Below, in pieces: positions 16,471 to 26,400 of a stretch of DNA of 64,000 nt. Both the position numbers and the translations under genes were made by a program. Source of the stretch: Lewinellaceae bacterium (GTDB lineage: Bacteria > Bacteroidota > Bacteroidia > Chitinophagales > Saprospiraceae). The notes under the pieces are model-generated. The model did no database searches. It saw nothing but the letters and a program-made list of their open reading frames with translations, and was not told the DNA's origin. The stretch is from contig JACJYA010000008.1 in NCBI GenBank assembly GCA_020636315.1, positions 62,001 to 126,000 of the forward strand, given 5' to 3'. Positions within the stretch are counted from its first letter, which is position 1, and each line of letters begins with the position of its first letter.

Positions 16471-18228
16471 ATGGATGTCCTTTTTTTCGCCTATGCCCAT
16501 TCCAGTGCTTCGCCCCTTCCCGCCCTGCAGGAGGAAGACGACAAGGTATATAGCCTGCTGACGCCCCGCGCCCTGCAGCAGCACTACCTCATCCATCGGG
16601 ATGCCTACACCACCCGGCAGAAGATCCGGGAGTTCCTCATTTTATACCGCGACAATATTTTCCTTTTCTCCTACAGTGGCCATGCCGGCGGACAGGAGCT
16701 GCTGCTTGCAGACGAACGCTCGCGCGCCGGCGGCCTGGCGCAGTTGCTGGGCCAGTGCCCCAACCTGAAGGCCGTGATCCTCAACGGCTGCTCCACCCGC
16801 GGGCAGGTAGAACAACTGCTGGAATGCGGAGTGCCCCTGGTGATCGCCACCAGCGCTCCGGTCAACGACCGCAGCGCCAAGGACTTTGCGGCCAGCTTTT
16901 TCCAGTCCATGAGCCTGGGTGATACCATTGAGCGGGCCTTTGAGATCGGGATCGGAGCTGCATCGCTCGGTGCAGAAATAACGGTACACAGGTCTGCTGC
17001 CCTGGAAGATACAGGCGAGCCGGAAGAACCTATTTGGGGTATCTATTACAAATACAGGGAAAACCTGGACATCCGGCTACCCGATAAACCGCAGCAGGCC
17101 TCCGCTCCGGAATTCACTCCCAATGAAAAGCTGATCGCCACCCTGCTGGATTCCCTGGAAGGCTACAGCGAAGACCTTGAATTTCTTGCCTATCAGGAAA
17201 AAAAGGGCAAAAGGGTAAGCGCTTCTAAAAAACGCATGGCCATCCTCAACTGCCTGCCCGCTCCGGTGGCCGAACACCTCCGCAAACTCATCACCCCAAT
17301 GAGCGGTAGTGGCGATGGATACGACCAACCCGGAGAGGCCCGGCTGAAACAACTGGCGCGCACCTACAGCATCATCACTGAAATGATGGCCTTCATCCTT
17401 CTGGCCCAGCTTTGGGAAGCCAAACTCGAACACGGCGAACTGGTATTGCCGGAAAAATCGATGGAAGTCATACACGAATTCCTGCACCGCGCCCGGATCG
17501 AGGTGGATTCCTATGACTATATCGAACTCATCCGGTCCATCCGCCAGGCTTTTGAAGAGAAAGCCAACCAGGGGCTGGTCGAATTCTTTGTCCCCGAACT
17601 GGAGGAGATCAAAGAGTTACCCTATAAAAACGATAATTTCATGGCGGCCAATTTCTTCCTCAATACCCTGCGCCGCCGGTTGAATACGGGCGGGATCGCA
17701 GCTGGTGAAGTACCCGCGCTCTGCCTGCGGGCCGAGGAAAGCCTGGCGGAGATCTTCCTGCACATGGGCTTCATGGCCGAATACACCCTGGCTTCCATAA
17801 ACGATATCGATATTGAAAAGTACCGGCACCTGCGCAAGCCGACCTTCCGGCACAACATCGTTCGCCTGATCGACCTCCTCGGAGGGCTCGACCAGACCGA
17901 CCTGGTCCTCGAGCGGTTTACCGACAACCGCTCTATTCTGCTGATCAAGGAACCGGAGGAAGGAGGCCGGCTCAGAGAGCTCAACCTTTCGCCTTTCATC
18001 ATCGACAAGCATGCCTTTGAGGAGGATGCCAGAGATACGGAAGTCTCCAATATCTATTTCTTCAGCCACTATGACAAACAGAAGGACAGCTATTATTTCT
18101 ACCGCGCTTACAACCCGGATGAAGAACTGCTGGAAGCAGGCAACCAGCAACTGATGATCGTCAAAGCTCAGCTGGACGCCTTTTTTGAATTGCTGAGCCC
18201 ACCAGGCAATGAACCCGAACGGCCATGA
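16471..18228 (+). CDS. CHAT-domain (caspase-like) protease, partner of the STAND NTPase
   Basis: 585 residues from the ATG at 16471 (MDVLFFAYAHS); the frame is open 31 codons further to a TTG, but the CHAT fold begins here. The N-terminal 190 residues are a CHAT-type caspase-like domain. Catalytic His is H71 (FSYSGHAGG) and Cys is C107 (ILNGCSTRGQ), followed by GVPLVIATSAPVND and a SIxxAF-like helix. The family often forms a gene pair with an nSTAND ATPase. The remaining 390 residues are mainly helical and acidic, and I do not recognise them; they may hold adaptor or substrate-recognition regions. No signal peptide is present, so it is cytoplasmic. It overlaps the STAND gene by 4 bp, indicating translational coupling. 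Confidence 0.88.
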   Translation: MDVLFFAYAHSSASPLPALQEEDDKVYSLLTPRALQQHYLIHRDAYTTRQKIREFLILYRDNIFLFSYSGHAGGQELLLADERSRAGGLAQLLGQCPNLKAVILNGCSTRGQVEQLLECGVPLVIATSAPVNDRSAKDFAASFFQSMSLGDTIERAFEIGIGAASLGAEITVHRSAALEDTGEPEEPIWGIYYKYRENLDIRLPDKPQQASAPEFTPNEKLIATLLDSLEGYSEDLEFLAYQEKKGKRVSASKKRMAILNCLPAPVAEHLRKLITPMSGSGDGYDQPGEARLKQLARTYSIITEMMAFILLAQLWEAKLEHGELVLPEKSMEVIHEFLHRARIEVDSYDYIELIRSIRQAFEEKANQGLVEFFVPELEEIKELPYKNDNFMAANFFLNTLRRRLNTGGIAAGEVPALCLRAEESLAEIFLHMGFMAEYTLASINDIDIEKYRHLRKPTFRHNIVRLIDLLGGLDQTDLVLERFTDNRSILLIKEPEEGGRLRELNLSPFIIDKHAFEEDARDTEVSNIYFFSHYDKQKDSYYFYRAYNPDEELLEAGNQQLMIVKAQLDAFFELLSPPGNEPERP

Positions 18229-20168
18229 GAAGCCCTTTCAAATTCCTGGACGCCTACACCCGCGAGGATAAAGGCATCTTCTTCGGCCGCACCGAAGAGG
18301 TGGACGCCCTGCAGGAGATGGTGGCCAAGAACCGGCTGGCGCTCATCTACGGGCCTTCAGGGGCGGGCAAGACCAGCCTGGTGCAGTGCGGCCTGGCCAA
18401 CCGTTACCACCCCACCGACTGGTATCCTCTTTTCATCCGCCGGAATGAGGACATCAACCGCTCACTGGAAGAAGCACTGGCGAATGGGTTGGAAGAACAG
18501 CCTCCAGGTGATATCGCCCAGGCCATCGAAGCGCTGTATGTAGAATACCTCCGCCCGGTATATCTGATCTTCGACCAGATGGAAGAGCTGCTCATCCTGG
18601 GGAGTGAGGAGGAACAACAGCAGTTTGTAAAAGACATTGCCAGAATACAACAGGCCCAGATTCCCTGCCGCATCCTCTTTATTCTCAGAGAGGAATACCT
18701 CGCTCACCTTTACAACTTCGAGAAGGCCATCCCCCGCCTGTTCACCCGGCGGCTGCGGGTAGAGCCTATGGGAAGGGCCGGTGTCCGGGAAGTCATCACC
18801 CGTTCCTGCGCTGCCTTCAACATCCGGTTCGAGGATCAGGAACAAAACCCCGAGCAGGCCATTGACAACCTCAGCCGGGGCAAAACCGGTATTTCCCTGC
18901 CCTATCTTCAGGTCTATCTGGACCGGTTGTACAAGGCCGCTTTCAAACGTACTTATCAACGAGACAGGCAGGGGGAAGAACTTCCCGGGCTCACCTTTAC
19001 CACCCGGGAGATCGAAGAACTGGGCGCCATCGAAAATGTGCTGGGCCAATTCCTGAACGAACAGCAGCGCCTCATCCAGGATACGCTGAAAAAGGAATAT
19101 CCGAATATAACTGATGGGTTCACCCAGCAGGTGCTCGACGTTTTTGTTACCGAAAGGGGAACCAAACGCCCCGTGCCCTTTGAAGTGGCCGGCGGGCTTA
19201 TAACAGTCGATGATGAAAGCTATCCCTTCCTGGCCAGCCTGCCCCCGGAGGCCCTCACCACCTGTCTGAAAGCCCTGCAGGCCAGCCGCATCCTCAACGA
19301 CAAGGGCAATTCCTACGAACTGGCCCACGACAGCCTGGCCGCCCTGATCGATGAAGCCCGCACCGAGGAACAGCGCCGCCGCAACCAGGCCAAAAAACGC
19401 ATCGGCAACGCCTACGCCGAATACCGGGCCAGCGGCCTGCTGCTCAACCGCAAACAGCTGATCGGTATTGAAGAAGTATTAGAAGAACTGGAGCCGGCGC
19501 TCACTCCCGAAGTGAAGGCCTTTATTAAGGAAAGCTACGAGCAGGCAGAGCAGCAGGAACAGGCTGCCCTGGAAGAAGAACGCCAAAAGCGGCGGAAGGC
19601 CTGGCGCATCGCCACCGGCTTTGGAGTCCTCGCCCTGCTGGCCCTGGCATCTGCGGTATTCGCCATTTTCCAGTATCAACACGCCCAGGCCGCCGCCCGG
19701 CGGGCCGCCGACAAGGCATTTGAATCCTCCTACCTGAACGCCGTCCTGCTAAAAAAAGAAGGAGAATATCCCGAAGCGGTGAAACAGATAGATGCCCTGG
19801 ATATCCCGGGCCTGCGGCCCTCCGCTCTGGATAGCCTGGCCGGGTTGCGGCAAACCATTCTAAAGCTCGGCCAATACGTCAGCCGCGGAGACAGCCTGGC
19901 CGGCGCCGGCGACTTCCGGGAGGCTCTGGCAGCATTCGAGCAGGCCTACGCCCTGAGCCCCGATAGTATCCTTCTCCGGTCTGTCAGCCAAACGGAACTT
20001 CGGCTGAAAACCGAATTCGACCGGCTCATCGATTTTGCCGACGCTATGGTAAGAGCAGGGCCGGAAAACTATAACCGGGCCATTACCGCTTACTCCCGCG
20101 CCCTGGAACTGCGGCCGGAACACGATGCTACCCGCCGTAAGCTCAACGAGCTACTGGGCTCTAAATGA
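18225..20168 (+). CDS. Membrane-anchored STAND-class NTPase with C-terminal TPR
   Basis: 647 residues. N-terminal NTPase: the opening FKFLDAYTREDKGIFFGR is typical of nSTAND proteins, with Walker A GPSGAGKTS (43-51) and Walker B YLIFDQMEEL (D117 to E121). A winged-helix or helical region runs to about residue 390 and contains YELAHDSLA. After a charged helical stretch there is one membrane span at about 460-482 (ATGFGVLALLALASAVFAI). The C-terminal 150 residues carry TPR-like repeats (FREALAAFEQAYALSPD, NRAITAYSRALELRPEH) and probably face the periplasm. STAND proteins act as ATP-dependent switches that oligomerise on a trigger and activate an effector. Here the effector is the overlapping CHAT protease. 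Confidence 0.88.
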   Translation: MRSPFKFLDAYTREDKGIFFGRTEEVDALQEMVAKNRLALIYGPSGAGKTSLVQCGLANRYHPTDWYPLFIRRNEDINRSLEEALANGLEEQPPGDIAQAIEALYVEYLRPVYLIFDQMEELLILGSEEEQQQFVKDIARIQQAQIPCRILFILREEYLAHLYNFEKAIPRLFTRRLRVEPMGRAGVREVITRSCAAFNIRFEDQEQNPEQAIDNLSRGKTGISLPYLQVYLDRLYKAAFKRTYQRDRQGEELPGLTFTTREIEELGAIENVLGQFLNEQQRLIQDTLKKEYPNITDGFTQQVLDVFVTERGTKRPVPFEVAGGLITVDDESYPFLASLPPEALTTCLKALQASRILNDKGNSYELAHDSLAALIDEARTEEQRRRNQAKKRIGNAYAEYRASGLLLNRKQLIGIEEVLEELEPALTPEVKAFIKESYEQAEQQEQAALEEERQKRRKAWRIATGFGVLALLALASAVFAIFQYQHAQAAARRAADKAFESSYLNAVLLKKEGEYPEAVKQIDALDIPGLRPSALDSLAGLRQTILKLGQYVSRGDSLAGAGDFREALAAFEQAYALSPDSILLRSVSQTELRLKTEFDRLIDFADAMVRAGPENYNRAITAYSRALELRPEHDATRRKLNELLGSK

Positions 20169-20424
20169 GGAAATTGGTTTTTTTCTCATATAGTCCTCCA
20201 TTATATAAAAACTCTGCCAATCATTTGGGAGAATAGAATTTCATACTTATTTTTATTGGCGACAAATACTTTTTCTGATTTAATAACCCCTGAAACCATA
20301 CGATCATGAACTTTTCACACCTCGCTTCACCCTAAACACAGAATTTAATTTTCACCAGAGCTCCCATAGCTCAACTTCTGGCAATTCTCCTTTGCGCATT
20401 ATTAACCTAAACCCCCGTTTCCCT

Positions 20425-23400
20425 ATGAAAAGCATTTATACCCTTTTCTTCCTTTTTTCCTTTACACCTTTCCTGCTGTCCAATACCTGTTCAACTGCTA
20501 CGCCGGTATCGCTGAACGCCACCTGGCAAGCCCTTTTCGACGACCAGTTTGACGGACAGGATTCCTGGTATGTCTTTACGCCTCCGCAAAACGGCACGCT
20601 GCAATTGTGCCAGGCAGCCAGCTACTTTATTTATGATAACTGCACCAATGGCGACCCCTATACCGCGCTTTATCCTTCCACTACTTCCACATCCTGCGGA
20701 GGGAATTCGGGGTTCAACATTGCAGAACTGAATGTTTCCGCCGGTAATGCAGTATATATTATTGTCCAGGCAGGGTTCGCCGGTTCAACAGTGAACGTCC
20801 GCTTTTTAACCAGTTTCAGTTCCAACTGTGGTTCCACCTGCTACGAAAACCCCAACCTGTACGGTGGGCAAACTGTCCAGTGCGACAATTTTGAAACCTA
20901 TACCAGCAATCAATTCATCACTCCCCAATCTCCGGACTGGATCAAGTGGTCCACCGGCGCCTACGACGCCGAAGTCCGCACCTACCTGAACATCAACGAA
21001 CAATACCTCAGAGTTGAACACTCGGGTGGTATTGACCCGGATGTGATCTACTACCTCGGCAACCGGACGAGCGGCCGATACCGCCTGTCCTGGGAAATGA
21101 ACGTTGCAACCGGCAGAAGCGCTTACTACAACCTGCTGCATACCCTGCCCAACAGCTCCGGAAGCGGCGCCAACCGCGCCTACCAGGTTTATTTCAACTC
21201 CGATGGAAGCGCCATCCTCGACCGGCCCGGCCTGGCTGTTAACTTTACCTATCTCAACGGCGACTGGAACCGGGTAATGCAGATCATTGATATGGACGAC
21301 GACCTCGTCGAATTCTGGATTAATGATGAATTTATCGACAGCTGGCCGTTCAGCAATGACATTTCCAGTACTGCCGGCGCCAACCGCCTGGCGGGCATCA
21401 ATTTCTATGCTTTCGCAGGCCTGGGCAATGATGCGGATAACCTGTACGCCATAGATAATGTATGCCTGTGGGAAGTCCAGGGCTGCACCTGCCCCCAGGA
21501 CTACAATCCTGTTTGTGTGAAAAACGGCGTAGAATATTACAATGGCTGTGCGGCAAACTGTAGTGGATATATCCCGAACGAATGGGATGCCGGTTCCTGC
21601 AACCCCGTCGCCAATGATTGCAGCCAGGCCGTACCCATCCAATGCGGCCAGACGCTGGCCAACCAGACGACGGTTAACCAGGGCAACAACTTTAACAGCG
21701 CCGATTTCGAAAACTGCCTAAGTTCCAGCTTCACCTTTAACGGGCCGGACCGGGTCTATGAACTCACCATATTTCAGGAGCGGCAGGTAAAAATCTTCCT
21801 CGACATCCTCAACTCCAGTGACCTCGATATTTTCCTGCTGGACCAATGCGACGACCCTCAGCAGTTCATTGTAAACTCCCTGGCCACCAACTGCATCGCC
21901 TCCAGCGCCGTGGATAACATCAGCTACGGCGTATATAAGGAAGCGATCGACATTATTCTAAGCCCGGGTGTTTATTACATCGTAGTCGATGGAAAAGAAT
22001 CCAGCGACGACGGACCTTTCAACCTTTTCGTTTCCTGCGATTGCGAATGCTCAGAGCCCACCGGCAACCAGCCCATCGGCGCAGTAAACCTCTGCGACAA
22101 CCTGGAAGATTACGACCTGGCCCGCCTCGCTCCCCAATCCACACGCTGGCGGCTGTTCTACAGCGGAGCCGATGATGCTGCCGTCTTTTCACAGAACGGC
22201 AACCAGTACGTCAAGATCGAAGAAACGGCCGGTAGCGCTTCCGACCTGCTCTACCTGCTGGACGACCTCAATGCAGGCCGCTACCGCCTTTCCTGGAACA
22301 TGCGGATGGAAAACGGCAAAGAAGGATACTACAACATTCAGCACGCCGTGCCCAACGCCGACGGCAGCGGAGCCAACTGGGCCTACAATGTGTATTTCAA
22401 CACCGACGGCACAGGTTACCTCAGGCTGGGCGGAGATAATAATGCCTATGCCAATTTCAACTACAATACCGGCACCTGGAATAATGTCATGCAGATCATT
22501 GATATCAACCAGGATGTGGCTGAACTGTGGATCAACCACAATTTTGTAGCTTCCTGGAATTTCAGCCAGGGCTGGAACGGCAATAACGTCCAAAACAGCA
22601 GCCAGCTCAGCGCCATCAACTTCTACGCAAATAGCAACAACAGCTATTGGGTGGACGACATCTGCCTTTGGAAAGTGGGCATCGACTGTGCCTTCTTCAC
22701 CTGCGGAGGAGAGGAACCTGTTTGTGGAAAAAACGGCTTACAATACGGCTGTGTCTCCAGAGCCCGCTGTGAGGGGTACATCTCCTCAGAGTGGGAACGC
22801 TGTTTTTCCATCTGCGATTACGGGGGCACCTTTGTCTATCGCACCGACCTGTTCACCGACACCATGCGGGTTACCGACCTGGCCCCTCCTCTGCTAAGGC
22901 AGGAATCCTGTATCCAGAACAGCTATGACTTTGACATTCCGGCCAATTTTTACGCCGACATATACGTATTCTACAATGACGATGGTGAAGATGTTTTTAT
23001 CGACGATGCCTTCATGAGCGACAACACCAAGTTCTTCGTTTTCAGTTGTGACTGTACGGGCGCCATCTGCACTCAGTCCTGTTTGGGGCAGGTTGGCGTT
23101 GATTTTGACGGGGCTGGCCTTCCGGAAGGCTTTTACTACGTCGTAGCGACCAATACGGCTCCCGAGGCTTACGGCTTTATGGTAACCCCCGACGGAGATT
23201 GCGCCAGTGGCGTGCCAACGCTCACTTTCAACAATGCTACTCCCGGGGATCTTTCAACCACGCCCTCAGGTTACGACAATGGCGGTGTTGCCGGTTTTGA
23301 CGCCTACGACGACTGTTACAACGGCAACCGGGGATATTCCGGAGGAGACGATGTATATCGCTTTGTCCTGGAAGAACCCAGCCCGGTTTCGATCACCCTG

Positions 23401-26400
23401 CAATCCAACGAGCCCATGGGGGTATTTTTATACAATTACCTTTGCGCCAGAAACTGCATGGGCTATGCGGAAACGGGTCCGCAGGGCGGCCAGGTTTCCC
23501 TCGACTCCCTTTCCCTGCTGGATGGCGTCTATTACCTTATCGTTGACAAGGATACGCCCGGTGGTGACGGCAGTTATTCCCTTAGGGTTGACAGCCTTGT
23601 TACGGGCAGGTTCCTCATCTCTACTTTTAATGACGCCGACGATTTCGTACCCAACTGCCCGGCCGACCAGGCAACTACCCACATGGTCAATATACCTGAA
23701 ACGGCGTTCCCTTTCACTCAGCGCCACCGGCTGAGCTTCCTCGTCTTTGACAATGATGTTCCCCGGGCGCTGGAAGGCCCCAGCGCTTTCTGGAACGGTG
23801 ACGATGCCATGGACTTTGAGATCCCGAAAGATCTCGACAATGATGCTTTCAAGTGTGCGTATGTCGAAGACGATGAAATCCTCCTTTATCTGATGGACCT
23901 CAGTGGCAGCAACTTCAACGGCAGCCTGTGTGAACTGGAATATCTGCCCGCCGGTACCGGAGGGACGACCGCCGAAGGCCTTTTCACCCCCGGCGCCGTA
24001 AGCCAGATCACGCAGATCACCCGGCTGGAAGTAGATAACGCCAGGTTGTCGTCTGTATTCGAGACCGTTCCGGCCGCCGGCGACACCTTTAATATTCAGG
24101 TACTGACCGACCAGAACTGGAGCGTCCGGGAAATCCCGGAGGTGCCCTGGCTCAGAGTTGACCCCACCAATTCGGACGGGGCGGAAAACATCCGGATAGA
24201 GGTCGATCCCAATCCCACCTCTGCTCCCAGGGATGTCCTCCTGCAATTCAGGTTTGAAGGAAGCGTAACGACCTTCCAGTCCCTTGCCATCGAGCAGCTT
24301 GGCATTTGTGTTACTCCCGAGGTGAGCATAGCTTCCGGCCTGGCCGGTGATGTGCTGTGTGCCGGCCAGGATGCCACCCTCACCGCCCAGATCGACCCAC
24401 TTGTCGATGGGCTATACAGCATTGAATGGAGTACCGGAGGCTCCTCAAACACGACGACCGTCTCTCCGGTAAGCGACACCCAGTTTTCCGTCACCGTTAC
24501 GGAAAATAACTGTTTTACCTCCGCCTCGGCCACCATTGATATTTCAGTAGTCGGCCTTCCGGATGCGCCTGAAAGCGAGGGAGATGCCACCTACTGCCAG
24601 GGAGGCGCCCCTGTGCCACTCCAGGTTTCCTCCACGGCGGAGGTATTCTGGTATAACCAGCCCCAGGGTGGTGCTCCCATAGGTTCAGGCCTGAGTTTCA
24701 CCCCCGGCGCCCCCGGCACCTACTACGCCGAAGCGGTTGCCGGGCCGGGCTGCAGCAGCGGCTCCAGGACAGCTGTGACGCTTTCGGAAACGCCGGCCCC
24801 AACCGCCAATGCGGGCGCCGATGCCAGCATTTGCGCCGGCGGGTCCGTAACCCTCAACGCCTCGGCTACCGGAGGAAGCGGTAGTGGCTACCAATACGAA
24901 TGGAGCGGCGGCTTGCCGCCGGTACAGGATCCCGTGGCCAGCCCTTCAACCGATATCGCCTATTCCCTAACCGTTACCGATTCCAACGGCTGCACGGATA
25001 CCGACGAGGTAGCCGTGACGGTAAACGAGTTACCGGTTCCCGCCATTTCAGCAATGGCCGCCACCTGCGGTTTGGCCAATGGCAGTGCTATGGCTTCCGC
25101 CTCTTCCGGACAGGATCCCTACACCTATACCTGGAGCGACGGCCAAACCGGGCCGGAGGCCACCGGGCTGCCGGCAGGGCCCATTTCGGTTACGGTTGAA
25201 GACGCGTTTGGCTGTACCGCATCAGCCACAGCAACCGTGGGAACTATCGATGGCCCATCCATCTTCCCGATCAACCCTGAAGAGATATGCGCCGGAGAAT
25301 CGGTAACCCTTGAAGCCGGCGCCAGCGGCGGCACGGGGGCATATACCTTTACCTGGAACCAGGGGCTGCCCAACGGGCCTTCTCAGGTTGTTTCTCCTGC
25401 AGCAACTACTACCTATGAGGTGACAGTGACTGACCTCAACGATTGTTCGGAATCCACTGAGGTAACGGTGACGGTCAATCCGCTACCCATTGCCGATGCC
25501 GGAGCCGACGGCGAGATCTGCCGGGGGGAGGAATACCTCCTTGAGGCAACAGCCGGCAGTGGAACAGGCAATTATACCTTCCACTGGAGCAATGGCCTGG
25601 GCTTTGGGCCCGAAAAGCTGGTAAGCCCACTTTCCACTACCGAATATGAGGTTTCTGTCACCGATGATAAAGGCTGTATGGATACCGATATGATAACCCT
25701 AACGGTAAACCAATTGCCCTCTGTGTCCATATCGGGTGAAGATGCCGCCTGCGGCCAGGACAACGGCAGCGCCACGGCTAATCCAACCGGAGGAACCGGG
25801 CCCTATTCATTCCTCTGGAGCAATGGTGAAGAGAGTGGGGAGATCACCGGGCTGGCTTCGGGGTCCTATTCCGTGACAGTAACAGATCTCAAAGGGTGCT
25901 TCGCCGCAGCTACTGTGGCCATCAGCGACCAGGCCGGGCCTGTTGTCGATATCCCCGGAGTATCGCAGATCTGCGCGGGGGACAGCATCAACCTGATCGC
26001 TGTTGTCCTCTCCGGTAACGGGCCTTATTCTTACAACTGGAGCAGCAATCTCGGAACGAATGTCAACATCAGAGTGGCGCCGCCTTCCACAACGGCCTAC
26101 TCCGTGACGGTCAGCGATGCAAATGATTGCATCGGTATCGCTCAGGTCACCGTTCCGGTGGCGCAGAGAGCCATGGTCAATTCCGGACCCAATCAAAACA
26201 TTTGCCTGGGTGACGAGGTCCAGCTGAATGGACAGATCGGCGGCGGAGCTGTAAGCGCTGAATGGGATGCCCTCATCTCCGGAGGTTCCTTCGCCCCCGG
26301 GCCGAATGCCCTGGACGCCGTATTTACCCCTCCCGCTAATTATACCGGCGCCATCACTTTTGCACTGACGGCCAATGCCGGGGCCCCCTGCCCGAGCGTA